Source of the DNA: Berberis thunbergii
Taxonomy: Eukaryota > Streptophyta > Magnoliopsida > Ranunculales > Berberidaceae
DNA length: 64,000 nt
Direction: 5' to 3'
NCBI GenBank assembly: GCA_003290165.1
Contig: QNQO01002063.1
Location: 62,001 to 126,000, forward strand
Numbering within the stretch: position 1 is the stretch's first letter; each line of letters begins with the position of its first letter. The translations under genes and the position numbers were made by a program. The notes under the pieces are model-generated. The model saw only the letters and a list, made by a program, of their open reading frames with translations. It was not told where the DNA came from and searched no databases. Of this stretch, positions 53,521 through 64,000 are shown piece after piece.

Positions 53521-53690
53521 CCAAAATTTTACAATCAGGATGATGTAGCCATGATGAGAGGAAATATTTATAATTTTGAGATATACATAATCAGTTTGGG
53601 AATATAATCAGTTTACCAATATCATATCATGTCACTCTAATTGCAAAACTTAGTTGAAAAAAATTGATTTCTTAGTATTTTTTCACAATA
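53521..53690. mobile_element. Hairpin MITE, family 2 (duplicate copy)
   Basis: Same arms as 38646-38822: CCAAAATTTTACAATCAGGA at the left and AAATTGATTTCTTAGTATTT at the right. Confidence 0.6.
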
Positions 53691-54790
53691 ATGAAAATAA
53701 GAAGAAAATATAATAATAATAATAAATAAATAAATACAGACCATGTCTAAGTGTCGGTAGTGAGGTCTATCATGTGTAAATCAGCAGCATTTCTTTTGTT
53801 GTTTATTGCTTTCCAACACCATCTCAAATATTCCATCAGAATAACTATTCCCTCGGCATCGATTTTTCTACTTATATTCTCTAAAGGCACCGACATTTTG
53901 TGGTTGGATGCCATCAAATGTACATGGACATATTTATTTTGCATTTCGAGATATACACAGAGGATGATATGGTCCATTCATACATTTAGCCTAAGCAATA
54001 CTCATGTACCTTTTATGACTAACCATTGCATTATTTTACAGTGACTAATTTTTTATATAAAATAAAGTGTGGCCTATTCTTACAATACAATGTGGCCAAG
54101 AGGCTAGGGAGAACAATTTGTGAAACAAAACAATGTTACTATAGGACGATTGGTTTTGTATTAAATGTGAGTTAGAGATTAGGGAAAACTAAAATGGGAG
54201 TAAAATTGATTTTTATATAGGAAGATAAAGTATGCAGAAGATTTTTTTTTTTTTACATGATTGGTATGCTTGGGATGTTATCCTTAGGCTAACGAGAATG
54301 GATAAATACCCGACCCAAATACCCCAGAGATTAGATAAACGATCATAATCTATTAAAGTTAATAATGAACATGTGATAATATGTTGATGTGATGACATTT
54401 TGCAAGACTTAAATATACTAGGTAAGAAATTGAAGGTACGATGGATGTTGAATTTAGGAAGAGTCTTTTATAACTTTTGGAGAATAGTTAACATTGATAT
54501 ATTTAACTTTAATTATAAATGCAATTAGTTGGATAAAAAAAAAGTACTTATACTCCATTATTGATTTGGGAAAGTATCTCATTTATGAGAGTTCCGTAAT
54601 AAAAACCTATCCAAACTTTTGGCATCATTGTTGTATATCGCTTTTAAAATAGTCACAAATTAACAATTTATACTAGAAAGGTGATATGGTCAAATTTGTA
54701 GCAACAATGTATGTTGCGCAACGTGTTCTATTTAAGGCAATGGTAGAATATGTTTATTAACATAGACCTAAGAAATTGTTAAATGTTCTT

Positions 54791-54865
54791 TGAGAATTTA
54801 AAACAAATTACTTTTCATAGTGTCTTGGCATTTCTTGATATGAGAATTTAAAACAAATTACTTTT
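54791..54865 (+). repeat. 25-bp direct repeats around a 25-bp LINE 3'-end scrap
   Basis: A 25-bp sequence beginning TGAGAATTTAAAAC at 54791-54815 recurs at 54841-54865. Between them lies CATAGTGTCTTGGCATTTCT plus TGATA, nearly the same as the LINE 3' end at 37529-37553. Block C copy 1 has a single copy of the repeat and no scrap. Confidence 0.85.
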
Positions 54866-55416
54866 CTCATGTTTTCCAATAACTCCTTATCAGTTTGGAC
54901 TGTTGCACAAACGTTGGAAGCAAAATAGAGGCAACTTTTGATAGCTTGATGGGGTTCATTTGATGTCTATTGAACGACCTTTATCCGTCATACAAAGGTG
55001 GTGGTATACATCAATTGGACACTCATATATACACATTGGATCTTCACTTCATCAAATGGACATTTTTATAACAACCCTTAAACAATATTATTTTTGTGAT
55101 GTAATAATTTACCAAATAATTTAAGTCAAAACTAAATTCAGGCAAAATTTTAAAATACAATTTCACATATAAAGTGTGATACAATAAATTGGATCACCAT
55201 TGATAGTATCACTGCAACACCATACTATTTATGGTGATTTAATTATTGTATCAATTCATTTATGAAGCCATTTGATGAATTGTTACAGCACAACAATTAT
55301 ATTTTTTTGTTACAAATATGTCAATTCGGTGTAGTGTTTAGAACTATGGAGCATCTCTAATGGACAAACTCAAAAGCCAAATATGACAATTGTTTGAACT
55401 TTGAGAGTAAATTTTC

Positions 55417-55708
55417 ATGCTCCAATGCTTAATGGGTTTGAGTTTTCAAGCCAAACTGTTGTCATGAAAGGATATGGACGAGGCATGACAATCAAAAGAG
55501 TCTTGCTCGCGCATACCAGTTATGCACGAGTTGATCTTATTTTCAAATAGTATAAAAATTTGATTATTTGCCCCCAAAAAATGACCTTTTTTTTTTAAAT
55601 TTTGTTGAATGACTCATTAGAGTACCTTTTTTTTTTTTAATTTTGTTGAATGACTCATTAGAGTACACTCACCCACAACTTCAAATTGATAGACCTTTTT
55701 AAACCTGA
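55417..55708. other. Intergenic with local duplication
   Basis: A stretch of about 46 bp (TTTTTTTTAAATTTTGTTGAATGACTCATTAGAGTAC-like) is tandemly repeated at about 55580-55670. No gene. Confidence 0.6.
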
Positions 55709-55871
55709 GGGTGTGTTTGGTTGCATGGAATCTTATGTCATGAGAGGTGACTCATACATTTTAGGCTAAATTGATATATCACTTCACATCCACCATTTGA
55801 TTTTGTGATCCATGGTGGGAATAGAAATCTCTTCCAAGGCATGTGATTATCATATTCATGAAACTTCCATT

Positions 55872-55915
<44 letters not shown>

Positions 55916-55977
55916 GGTCAAACATGAAGATGTTTATTAATGAAAGAAAGAGAAATAAATTACAACGAAAAACATTC

Positions 55978-58900
55978 CTATATCAAGGAATGCCAAGACA
56001 CTATAAAACTGTCAAAACCCAAATCCTTAAATAAATTACATGCCGAACCCATCCTCCACAGCAATTCTCTAATCTCGATAAAGATAGAGTGCTCCGATCT
56101 GTGTAGTCCTTCAAAAACCATTTTATTTCTTTCTTTCCACACACACCACATGAGAACGTGAGGGACCCTACGCCATAACCACTCCCCCCGACGGGAAGGA
56201 TTAGCTTGAGACCACCAACTTAGCCAATCTAAAATGGAGCCTTCAAACATCAAACTCAAACCGAATTCCACCAAAAAACTGCTCCAAATGGATTTGGAGA
56301 AACTGCAATGAAGCATCAAATGGTCCAGTGTTTCTTCAAATTCATTGCAAAGCACACAAAGACTCCCATTGAGGATTCCCATTTTCCTTAACCTATCTTT
56401 AGTCAATATCTTCTCGTGCAAAACTGACCAACTAAAGAAATTAATCCGGGGAAAAAGGTTTTCACCCATACCAGATTTTTGTGGGAGGTAATGAAGGGGT
56501 TAGAGTGGGTCTCATAATGAGATGCAGCCAACATATCCGAAAATTCTTTAACCGAGAAGCCCACACCTTTACCCTTCCAAACCAACTATCTGGTCCCTCT
56601 GAGAGTATTTGTCTACCCAACAAATGCATAAGATTAGCGAACTCATCTAGTTCCTCAGTATTAAGGTGTCTGCGAAAGGAAAGGTCCCAAGAGTTGTCGT
56701 TAGACCAAAAACTGCTCACACTCCCAAATTGATTGTTGTTAAAGATAAACAACCTTGGAAACAGAACCTTCAAAGGTTGGTTACTACACCAAACATCATG
56801 CCAGAAAGAGATGAGATCACCATTTCCACATTGGAGAGAGGTGTGAGGGTAGAAGCCACTTGCGCACCGGGAGATAGACTTCCACAAAGAGCAGCCGAAG
56901 GAAGTGTACTTAGTTTTCTTTTCCCAAACCCATCTATTGCGCCCATATTTGTCCATGATGAGAGATCTCCATAAGTTATCATTCTCATCTGCAAATCGCC
57001 AAAGCCACTTAGAAAGTAATGCAATATTGAAAGTGAGCACCTGACGAATGCCTAAACCACCTCGGGATTTAGGGCAACAAATTTTCTCCCAGCCCACTAA
57101 ATGCATATTTCTAGAGTTATGAGAAGAACCCCAAAGAAAATCGCGCATGATCCGTTCCATCTTGGCAGCTATGGAACAGGGAACCTTGATAAGAGACAGA
57201 ATGAAGACCGGGATAGATGCTAATGTGGATTTGACAAGAGCTAGTCTGCCTGCTTTGGAGAGAAATTTGCGTTTCCAAGACGCTAGTTTCGATTCCATCC
57301 TTTCGATCGTCTCATCCCACACAGCTTTACTTTTGAAACTAGCCCCCAATGGCATGCCCAGGTACTTAACTGGAAGGTGACCTGCTGAACAACCTAATAA
57401 ACCCGCCAACTGGTGCAAATGAGGGACATCTCCAATGGGCAACACCCTTGATTTGTGGAAGTTGATTTTCAGTCCTGAAATAACTTCGAACCAAAGCATA
57501 ATTCTCTTAAGAGCAAGAACCTGAGAAGCGGACGCATCGCAAAAGAGGATAGTATCATCTGCATACTGGAGAATAGAGACGGGTGGACTACCCTCCGCGA
57601 CAGAAAACCCTCTTACTAGGCCAGCATCAACCGCTTTAAGAATCATTTGGGTTAAACCTTCTGCTGCTATAGTAAAAAGAAGAGGAGATAGTGGATCGCC
57701 TTGTCGAAGGCCTTTCGAGCTATTGAAAAACCCGTGCAGTTGACCATTAATTTTCAGAGAGAAATTTGTTGTAGATCTGCAAGTGTGAAGCCAATGAATC
57801 CATTTGTAGTCAAACCCCATGCGAGCCATTACCAAATCCAAGTATCTCCAAGAAACATTGTCAAAGGCTTTGGAGAAATCTAATTTGATAACAAGCCCTG
57901 GAACACCCTGTTTTTTCTGGAATCAATAATTTCATTGGCAATCAAGGGGCTATCAACCACCTGTCTTCCACTGACTGCTGCACTTTGAAAAGGAGAAATG
58001 ACTGAATGAAGAACTATTTTCAATCTGTTAGCCAACACCTTGGCAATGATCTTATAGGCCCCATTCAAAATACTGATAGGTCTAAAATCATTTACCGTCC
58101 GCATTCCCGCACACTTAGGAATGAGTGAGATGATAGTGGTGTTCAACCGCCAATCGAGAAAGTTTCTCGAGTTAAAATCTGCAACAACTTTCAGAAAATC
58201 CTTTTTGATTACCTCCCACATATTCAAATAGAACACCATTGAGAAACCATCAAGACCTGGAGAAACTTCAGATTTTAGATCTTCCATTGCCGCTCTAATT
58301 TCCATCTCCGAAAAGTTTTCTACCAAGGCAGTAGCTGTAGACTGAGAGATAGACTTGAAGGTAATCCCCGAGAAGAAAGGTCGCCACTCCTCCTTTTCAT
58401 GGAACAACTTCTTGAAGTGAGAAATCAAGAGTGCTCTAATACTGATTTCATCCACTACCAATTCCTGACCCGTGCTGAGAGCTTCAATGGAGTTAAACAA
58501 TCTACGTCTGTTAGCCAGTGTATGAAAGAATTTAGTCCCCTGATCCATATTGCGAACCCAGTTGACTCCTGATCTGATTCTCCAAAACTCATCATCTCTC
58601 TTGGTTAATATTGCCCACTCTTGTTGTAGTTGCACTCTACAAGACCTCTCTTCAACAGTCAAATCCTTAATCTCTTCATCCGCATCAATGATAGCAATTA
58701 AAGCAGAGATATTTTGAATACATAGATTTGTCTTACCCCAAACTTTAGTCCGCCAGCTTTTGAGATTGCATCTGAGAGCCTTAAGCTTCCACCATAAACA
58801 GTATCCAGGGTGGCCAGAGACTACTGAGTTGTTCCACCAAGTTTTCATATCCTCTGCCAGGGTAGGGTGATCAAACCAACAGTTATCAAAGGAAAAAAGG

Positions 58901-59625
58901 CGAGTACCACCAGCAACAGATGAGTTCGCAAGCAAAATCGCGTGATGGTCTGAACCTGCTGCACCTTTGAGCCATTCGACTTTATCACCAAATTTGTCAA
59001 TCCAATCCACCGAGGCTAGAAATCGATCAAGTCGACAAAGGATAGGGAGATCTCTATGATTTGACCATGTGAATTTCCCCCCTTTAAGACTGAAATCAGC
59101 GAGTTCCACCTCATTAATGAATTGATTGAATTTCTGCATGCTCGTGGACCTCCTCCTGCATCCTTTTTTTTCATTCATATGACGGACAACATTGAAGTCA
59201 CCGGCTAACACCCATGGAGATTGCACCCAACCAGCAATGTCATAAAGTTCTTCCCAGAAGTGGTCTCTAAGTGAAGGATCACATGGACCATAAATGTTAG
59301 TCCCTAACCAAATTGAGTTATCCGAGATCATTTGGAATTGAATAGAAAGGGAAAAAACCCCTTTCAACATTTCCTTCATCTGCAAAAGATCATTGTCCCA
59401 AATAGCTAAAATGCCGCCCGAGCTGCCAATGGATTCCACCATAGCCCAGTCAAAAGAACTAACACCCCACAATTTCCTGATAAATTCTCTAGAGCATCTC
59501 TCCAATTTCGTTTCCTGAATGAAAACAAGATCTGGACGATTCTCTGTAATTAATCTACGACAACCCCTTTGCCGCTCAGGATTTTCGAGCCCCCTACAGT
59601 TCCACGAAAGAATTTTAAGGTTCAT
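55978..59625 (-). pseudogene. LINE ORF2: endonuclease-RT, nearly complete but frameshifted
   Basis: Endonuclease starts MNLKILSWNCRGLEN with VFIQETKLE, LAGDFNVVRH and GSDHHAILL. RT motifs NDFRPISILNGAYKIIAKVL, GLRQGDPLSPLLF and the catalytic SILQYADDTILFCD are present, with LKINFHKSRV and VKYLGMPLG after them; the C-terminal CVLCNEFEETLDHLMLHC zinc motif and RKEMVFEGL-like tail end at 55978. The frame is broken at about 57900 (within the SRKKQGVPG region, before the DFSKAFD motif) and again near 56460. Only two frameshifts in about 1200 codons, so the copy is young. Confidence 0.92.
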
Positions 59626-60820
59626 GTAAAACCTTCAGACCCGAATATGTTGCATTGGTCCAGTGCTGTGCCAGGTAATCTACCCTGTGCTGCAGCTTGA
59701 ACCATATCTAAAGCCCTGTTTTCATTTTGATTGAGGTCCACTCCCACTATGAAGCCAATGTCTTTTGAAAGCCGAACGATCTGATGCTGCTTCCTGAGTC
59801 GCATGACAGTTAGAGACAGAAGGCTCCGCACTGTCATGGACCCTAGAAACAAAAATTGGAGACTTGCCAGAATCCTGTGGGACCTCAAAACCTGGAGGAG
59901 CACCAACGTGGTCTGGGGTAGATGAGAAACTCTCCGCGTGAGGAACACATGGATTTGTAGAGAAATCATGTGCTTCAACACAATGAGCTGCTAGTGGCTC
60001 GAACCCGGGGGGGTAAGGTAAAGAAACCGAAACATCCTGGGTCTGGTTGGAAGACTCTCCCATTGTTAGTCCAGCAAGGGCACTACCACCTTTAAGTTCT
60101 CCTTGCCCTGCCTGGTTGGTTGAGATTGATTTGTTGGATCGCTTTTTAAGCATAAACCTTGATCTGGTAGGAAAGACTGAAAAGTTGGTCCATTCAGCGG
60201 TTCTGTCACGCTGTGCTTTTCTTGCCAGCTTTCGATCCCTGTGGGCCTGCTTAGACATCTTGGATAAAAGAGGATCCAGGTTGAAGACATCTTCTTCCAC
60301 CGCTTCTAACACCTTCCAATAATTGCCAGCTGACTGTTGATTATTAGAATTAGCCAAGCTTTGTGCCGAAAAAGATTTAGGTCCTTTGTTGGGTGAGGGC
60401 CCAACAATACCTTTGCCTTTATTCTGCTCAGATGGGCGAACAGACTCAGACAAAGGGTTTCCAACTTTACCCGCTGAAGCGGCACGAGAGGCCGGGGAAT
60501 TGGGAAGCATTGAATAGTGCGGGGGAGACTGATCCTTCATTGTCGGCATCCTAGGAGGTGGGTCGAAAGCTGCGCATGAGGACACGTGTGGAGAGTTGGC
60601 GAAGACCAAGAAAGCTGTGCGTCCAACGGAAGAGCAACAGGTGTCCACTGAATCTCTGACTCAGGCAACTCTATCAGTGACTTTGCAAGATTCTTTCTTG
60701 CCACGGAATCTGGAGGAAGCTGATTGCCCCATACTTGGGACAAGAAATCAATAGGAGAATCGCGATGAATAGAAGGTACTGCAATGGGAACCTTACCAGC
60801 AATCGGGGTAGGGGCTCACA
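59626..60820 (-). pseudogene. LINE ORF1, 5' truncated
   Basis: Matches ORF1 of the 32-37 kb LINE from its middle onward: FANSPHVSSCAAFDPPPRMP, GNYWKVLEAVEEDVFNLDPL and the basic RDRKLARKAQRDRTAEWTNF, then a Pro-rich end with two PPGFE motifs. The N-terminal part is missing because of 5' truncation, and the upstream part is in a different frame. Confidence 0.75.
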
Positions 60821-60931
60821 ATTGATAACAACATCAAATTATAGATGTGGAGTTATATATCAAATTAGCCTAAAATATATGAGTCCCTCATGAATTTCAT
60901 GACATAAAATTCCATGCAACCAAAGACACCC

Positions 60932-61368
60932 TAAGTTCTCTAAGATGCTCTTGTTACCTTTTAGTGATAATTGTTACAAATTTCATCGTCTAGCTTAAGA
61001 GGGGGTGGAGAAAATAGTTAAAGACAATTATTTAAAATTTTCATTTACTAATACTATAGTAATGTTGGTTTATTTATGGTTAGAGTTTTAGTGTTGGGCC
61101 AAACAACGTTAGTGATTTTGCCTGCTAGACCACAATTAAGTTCCTTATTGGTCAGTTTGATTGTTGTTAGGTTGGTTCATCATCAAGCATGTTGTCATGC
61201 ATCTTCGTGTCACAAGGTGCTAGTTGTCACTTTTTCAAACGCATCTAGTTTTAGTAGATTACATTAAATCCCATCGGCTGCTATAAAAGACAACTGAGTC
61301 AAATTCAATTTCAACACGCAGTTACGATTTGATAACAAGTAAAATAAAATATAAAATGAACGAGTGAG
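60932..61368. other. Intergenic, no gene seen
   Basis: AT-rich sequence, short open frames only. Confidence 0.5.
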
Positions 61369-61516
61369 GCCAGGGAATTAGGTATTGCAATCAGGATGAT
61401 GTGATATCGTTAGAGGAAGTTTTTGTAACATCGAGATACATATCATTTTTTTTTTATGATTTCATTATTATCTTGAGATCACGCCACATCACCCTAGCTG
61501 CATAGACAAATAAGGC
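61369..61516. mobile_element. Hairpin MITE, family 2
   Basis: Left CCAGGGAATTAGGTATTGCA then ATCAGGATGATGTGA; right end reverse-complements to GCCTTATTTGTCTATGCAGC then TAGGGTGATGTGG. The centre has GAGATACAT / TCTTGAGATCACGCC in inverted arrangement. Confidence 0.6.
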
Positions 61517-61846
61517 TTCGAGACATTTAAAAAGGAAAAAAAAAATTAATGAAAGATTTTATTTGAAAACATAGATCTTGTCAAATCTGAAAACCTTTTG
61601 GAATGTAATTATAACATAAAAAATCTATACCACAGGATATACTAAAATCTAAGGCCACGTCTAATTAAATTCTTATAAATTTTAAAATTGATGAAACTCG
61701 AAACTTACTACGTGTCAAACTACAAATTGGTTCAACATTTTTCTTTTATATTTTCTATACCATGGTGTTTAGTTAATTGTTTGAATCATATCACACATAA
61801 CAACGAAGCACAAGAAAATATAACACAAAATTAAAATTTTTAAAAT

Positions 61847-61877
61847 ATACATAGTTGTGCTTAGCACAAGTTTCTAG
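61847..61877 (+). mobile_element. Helitron-like 3' terminus (candidate 1)
   Basis: Hairpin TTGTGC-TTA-GCACAA followed four bases later by CTAG. Helitron 3' ends have a small hairpin shortly before a CTRR end. The base after CTAG is G rather than the expected T, so this one is weaker. Confidence 0.35.
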
Positions 61878-61925
61878 GCTAGTTTTTTTTTTTTTTTTTT
61901 CAAGCTATATCTTATTTTTGGATCA

Positions 61926-61954
61926 ACTAGTGTATTAATCGTGCCATTGGCACG
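61926..61954 (-). mobile_element. Helitron-like 3' terminus (candidate 2)
   Basis: On the minus strand CGTGCC-AAT-GGCACG (61940-61954) is followed after nine bases by CTAG (61927-61930) and then T at 61926, the classic Helitron pattern of hairpin, CTRR end and insertion before T. The element body would extend to higher coordinates; no 5' TC end or Rep/helicase coding was identified. Confidence 0.5.
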
Positions 61955-62006
61955 GTCATACACTTTCCTTGTAACGTATAAGCTATTCCTTAAGCATTGC
62001 TGCTGT

Positions 62007-62035
62007 CACGGACTAGTAATCCGTGCGGCACTAGT
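62007..62035 (+). mobile_element. Helitron-like 3' terminus (candidate 3)
   Basis: CACGGA-CTAGTAA-TCCGTG (62007-62025) followed by five bases, CTAG (62031-62034) and T. Oriented opposite to candidate 2. Confidence 0.4.
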
Positions 62036-63335
62036 TATCCAATCCACTAGTAAGCCTATGAGTAGTTACTTTGACGGGCACAAATATTAACTTGAGAATG
62101 CACAATATCAATCTGTAGACAATATAACAATGCACAATAGTCAGTAAAAGCTCTCATTCACATTCAATAGGTTACAATGGGGAGGAACGTTCGGAAGGAC
62201 GTTGCTTCAAGACTAGTTCGATGCTATCGATCGAAGAAAATACAAGTTTGAAGTTGAAAAGCAATGCAAAGAAAATAATAAAAATGCTAGCGGTACAGTC
62301 TGGCCCGACTATGCAATGGAGGCAACACGTCCTCACAGTCAAGAGCTCAAACCTTCCCCCTATAATATAGATGCTAAGCATTTGGGCACTTTTCAAAAGG
62401 GAACATTGAGTTTGAGACCATTAGACATTGAGTTTTGAGACCATTAGGATGGCCTCTGACCTTGAGTCCTGACAGCTGCCCTAATAGTTGGGTCATGCAT
62501 TTGTCACTCCCCATGCCATTAACAATTTATGCATCTTTAAAGCTACACTCTCTACCAAATATATGTCATTTTGTCTAAAATTTTAGCTATATTCACACGT
62601 AATGTAAGTTTCACATTATCTCTTACATTGTAGCAACCAATACCAAAAAACCAAAATTAACTTCATTTTAGGCCAATATCTGGACAAACATGAAACAACT
62701 ATACAAACAATTAGCATTTTCATGAAAAGATCATTTTCCCAAACGAAATCAATAAATTGAACAAATGATCATGTCAAATGAGGAATCAAGAAACCCTTTT
62801 CACTTAATGAAATGAAAACCTAATGTACCGACGAGAGTCTCATTGCAAATCGTGATCGAAAACAGAGGAGACCACAAAGAGACTCAAAGCTCCTGAAATC
62901 GCCCGTTCTCATCCATCGTCTTATGGTTATTTCCTTTCCTCGATTTGGATTCACTATTAGTCCACAGCAAGAGTCCAAAAAACCCTCAAATTACTCCTCA
63001 TACCAACGCTTCAACTAAAATGTCAGATTATTGATATACACGTAATTATTACAAATTATGACCCTTGATTTATATATGTTAGTGCTTCAATTAATATATT
63101 TTTATTCTAATTATTTCAATTTTTATGTTTTTGTAGGAATCTGCGCGCACGTGAACGATAAAAGTGCATTTAAGGCGACAAATTTGAGAAAATGATTAAT
63201 TTGTTGATTCTAGTCGGTGGTACAAAAGAGTGGTTCACCACATCTAAGCCTAACCCAGCTTACTTTAACCAAGCTCAAGCCCAAGCCCAGAAAGCTAGAA
63301 TCCTAAACCCAGCCTAACAAGGAAATAGGAAACCC
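62036..63335. other. Intergenic, no gene recognised
   Basis: AT-rich with short open frames. No domain or splice-supported gene seen. Confidence 0.5.
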
Positions 63336-63339
63336 TATT

Positions 63340-64000
63340 TAGGTTTCTCTATTGCCTTCTCTTGAACTCTCCTCTCTTCCACGTTTTTCTGGTCTTTCTC
63401 TATTTTCCAGCCACCATCACCACCTCCACCGAGGCAAGCCATGTGTCTCTCGCCACTGACCAACCACCACCTCGCCACCGTCACTAACCACCGTGTCACG
63501 CCCCTGTTACACGGTACAAACACCAACCTCACCTCGCCACAACCCTCTCTGTCCATAACACAGCCGCCACCACCATCTCCCTCCATCTCTACTCATAGCC
63601 ACCATCACTCGAACACCATCTACCACCCCGGCGGGGCACACTCCGCCCGCGAAACAGGGCACCTCCCTGTTTCACTCCCTGTTCCTCGTTTCGTTTTCTT
63701 TTTTCTCCACGGTCTCTCCCTCCTCACTTTTTTTTTCTCTCTCTCGACCACCGCCGAAAAGACCACGCAACAGCCACCACCACCTTGCGAAACAGGGAGA
63801 GCTCTCCCTGTTTCTCGTCCCCTTTCCGCAGTTTTGGCTGTTATTTCTGTTCCCGTCACCCTTCCTCTCTTTGTTCTGTGCAGGTACAACAGCCGATTGG
63901 GAGGAGAGGAAGCTCGCGAGGAGCGGAGAACGGAGGCGGAGCAGGTCGCGTCGCGTTGGAGACGAAGGGCTGAAGCAGCAGAGCGAGTTTCGCGCTGGAA
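63340..64000. other. GC-rich segment at the window edge, possible leader or LTR of a neighbour
   Basis: Composition changes sharply from AT-rich to CCACC/CTCC-rich sequence on the plus strand, ending in a purine/GC-rich stretch (GAGGAGCGGAGAACGGAGGC). A TTCTGTGCAG|GT acceptor-like site lies near 63883. Open frames occur on both strands but none shows a known motif. It could be the start of a gene or retroelement continuing beyond 64000. Confidence 0.4.
63789..63814. repeat. Perfect 26-bp palindrome
   Basis: GAAACAGGGAGAG followed at once by its exact reverse complement. A related hairpin (GAAACAGGG, five-base loop, CCCTGTTTC) lies at 63651-63673. Confidence 0.9.

Larger units (their letters stand above)
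52843..55416. repeat. Segmental duplication block C, copy 2
   Basis: Counterpart of 37963-40826 without the two MITEs of that copy. It keeps the family-2 MITE (53521-53690) and the right end of the unclassified TE (to 53407). No gene recognised. Confidence 0.9.
55874..60820 (-). mobile_element. 5'-truncated L1-type LINE, closely related to the 32-37 kb copy
   Basis: Starts (3' end) with a 40-T run at 55874-55913, the complement of the poly(A) tail, and ends at 60820 inside ORF1, at the position equivalent to 33535 of the other LINE. No clear target duplication is visible next to it. Unlike the other copy it keeps the RT YADD region and the ORF1 Pro-rich end. Confidence 0.92.
55709..60931. 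mobile_element. Tourist-like MITE split by a nested LINE
   Basis: Left arm 55709-55873 starts GGGTGTGTTTGGTTGCATGG; right arm 60821-60931 ends, reverse-complemented, GGGTGTCTTTGGTTGCATGG. The arms stay complementary for about 100 bp (TTATGTCATGA.., TTTTAGGCTAAATTGATATAT). TGA at the left and TAA at the right may be a decayed 3-bp TAA target duplication. The LINE at 55874-60820 sits in its loop. Confidence 0.82.

Noticed and set aside
56481..57380. Plus-strand open frames across the LINE at 55-60 kb
   Set aside because: Antisense to the well-supported LINE ORF2.
63335..63973. Arg/Gly-rich frames on both strands at the right edge
   Set aside because: Likely produced by GC-rich low-complexity sequence; no domain, and the window ends before any gene model could be tested.

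Overview
This window looks like nuclear DNA of a dicot-type flowering plant. It has spliced plant genes with GT-AG introns, Ty3/gypsy LTR retrotransposons primed by initiator-Met tRNA, plant L1-type LINEs, tRNA-derived SINEs, several families of short hairpin transposons (MITEs) and an endogenous pararetrovirus (Caulimoviridae) fragment. The species cannot be named from the sequence alone. Only three host protein genes are recognisable, all on the minus strand: a type-2 ACC synthase (ethylene synthesis; 9352-11152, four exons, intact), a trichome-birefringence-like wall-polysaccharide O-acetyltransferase (18301-22959, six exons, intact) and a CGR2/CGR3-type pectin methyltransferase (45998-48581, six exons, with a 1-bp frameshift).

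Layout. 1-9 kb: transposon-rich flank with a non-autonomous gypsy element (1069-3895) whose pol region is largely replaced by a fragment of the host 2-oxoglutarate dehydrogenase E1 gene, then seven MITE sequences between 6.96 and 8.57 kb. 9.35-11.15 kb: ACC synthase. 11.2-18.3 kb: gene-poor DNA with at least four copies of one SINE family. 18.3-26.4 kb: the TBL gene and its upstream region (duplication unit 1). 26.5-31.2 kb: a minus-strand gypsy element truncated in integrase. 32.15-37.63 kb: a full-length LINE with a 17-bp target-site duplication. 37.96-55.4 kb: rearranged second copies of the TBL/CGR neighbourhood. 55.7-60.9 kb: a Tourist-like MITE split by a second, 5'-truncated LINE. 61-64 kb: a MITE, Helitron-like termini and a GC-rich end.

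The main structural story is a tandem duplication of a TBL-CGR neighbourhood followed by reciprocal loss. Unit 1 keeps an intact TBL gene but has lost the whole CGR coding region, keeping only its promoter and 5' untranslated part. Unit 2 keeps CGR but its TBL copy is reduced to exon 1 and part of exon 2, interrupted by two inverted LTR fragments. Comparing paralogous blocks gives empty sites for two MITEs and for the pararetrovirus, so these insertions can be dated relative to the duplication and their 9-bp and 17-bp flanking duplications can be seen directly.

All domain and family assignments come from reading translations and motifs by eye; no database search was possible.
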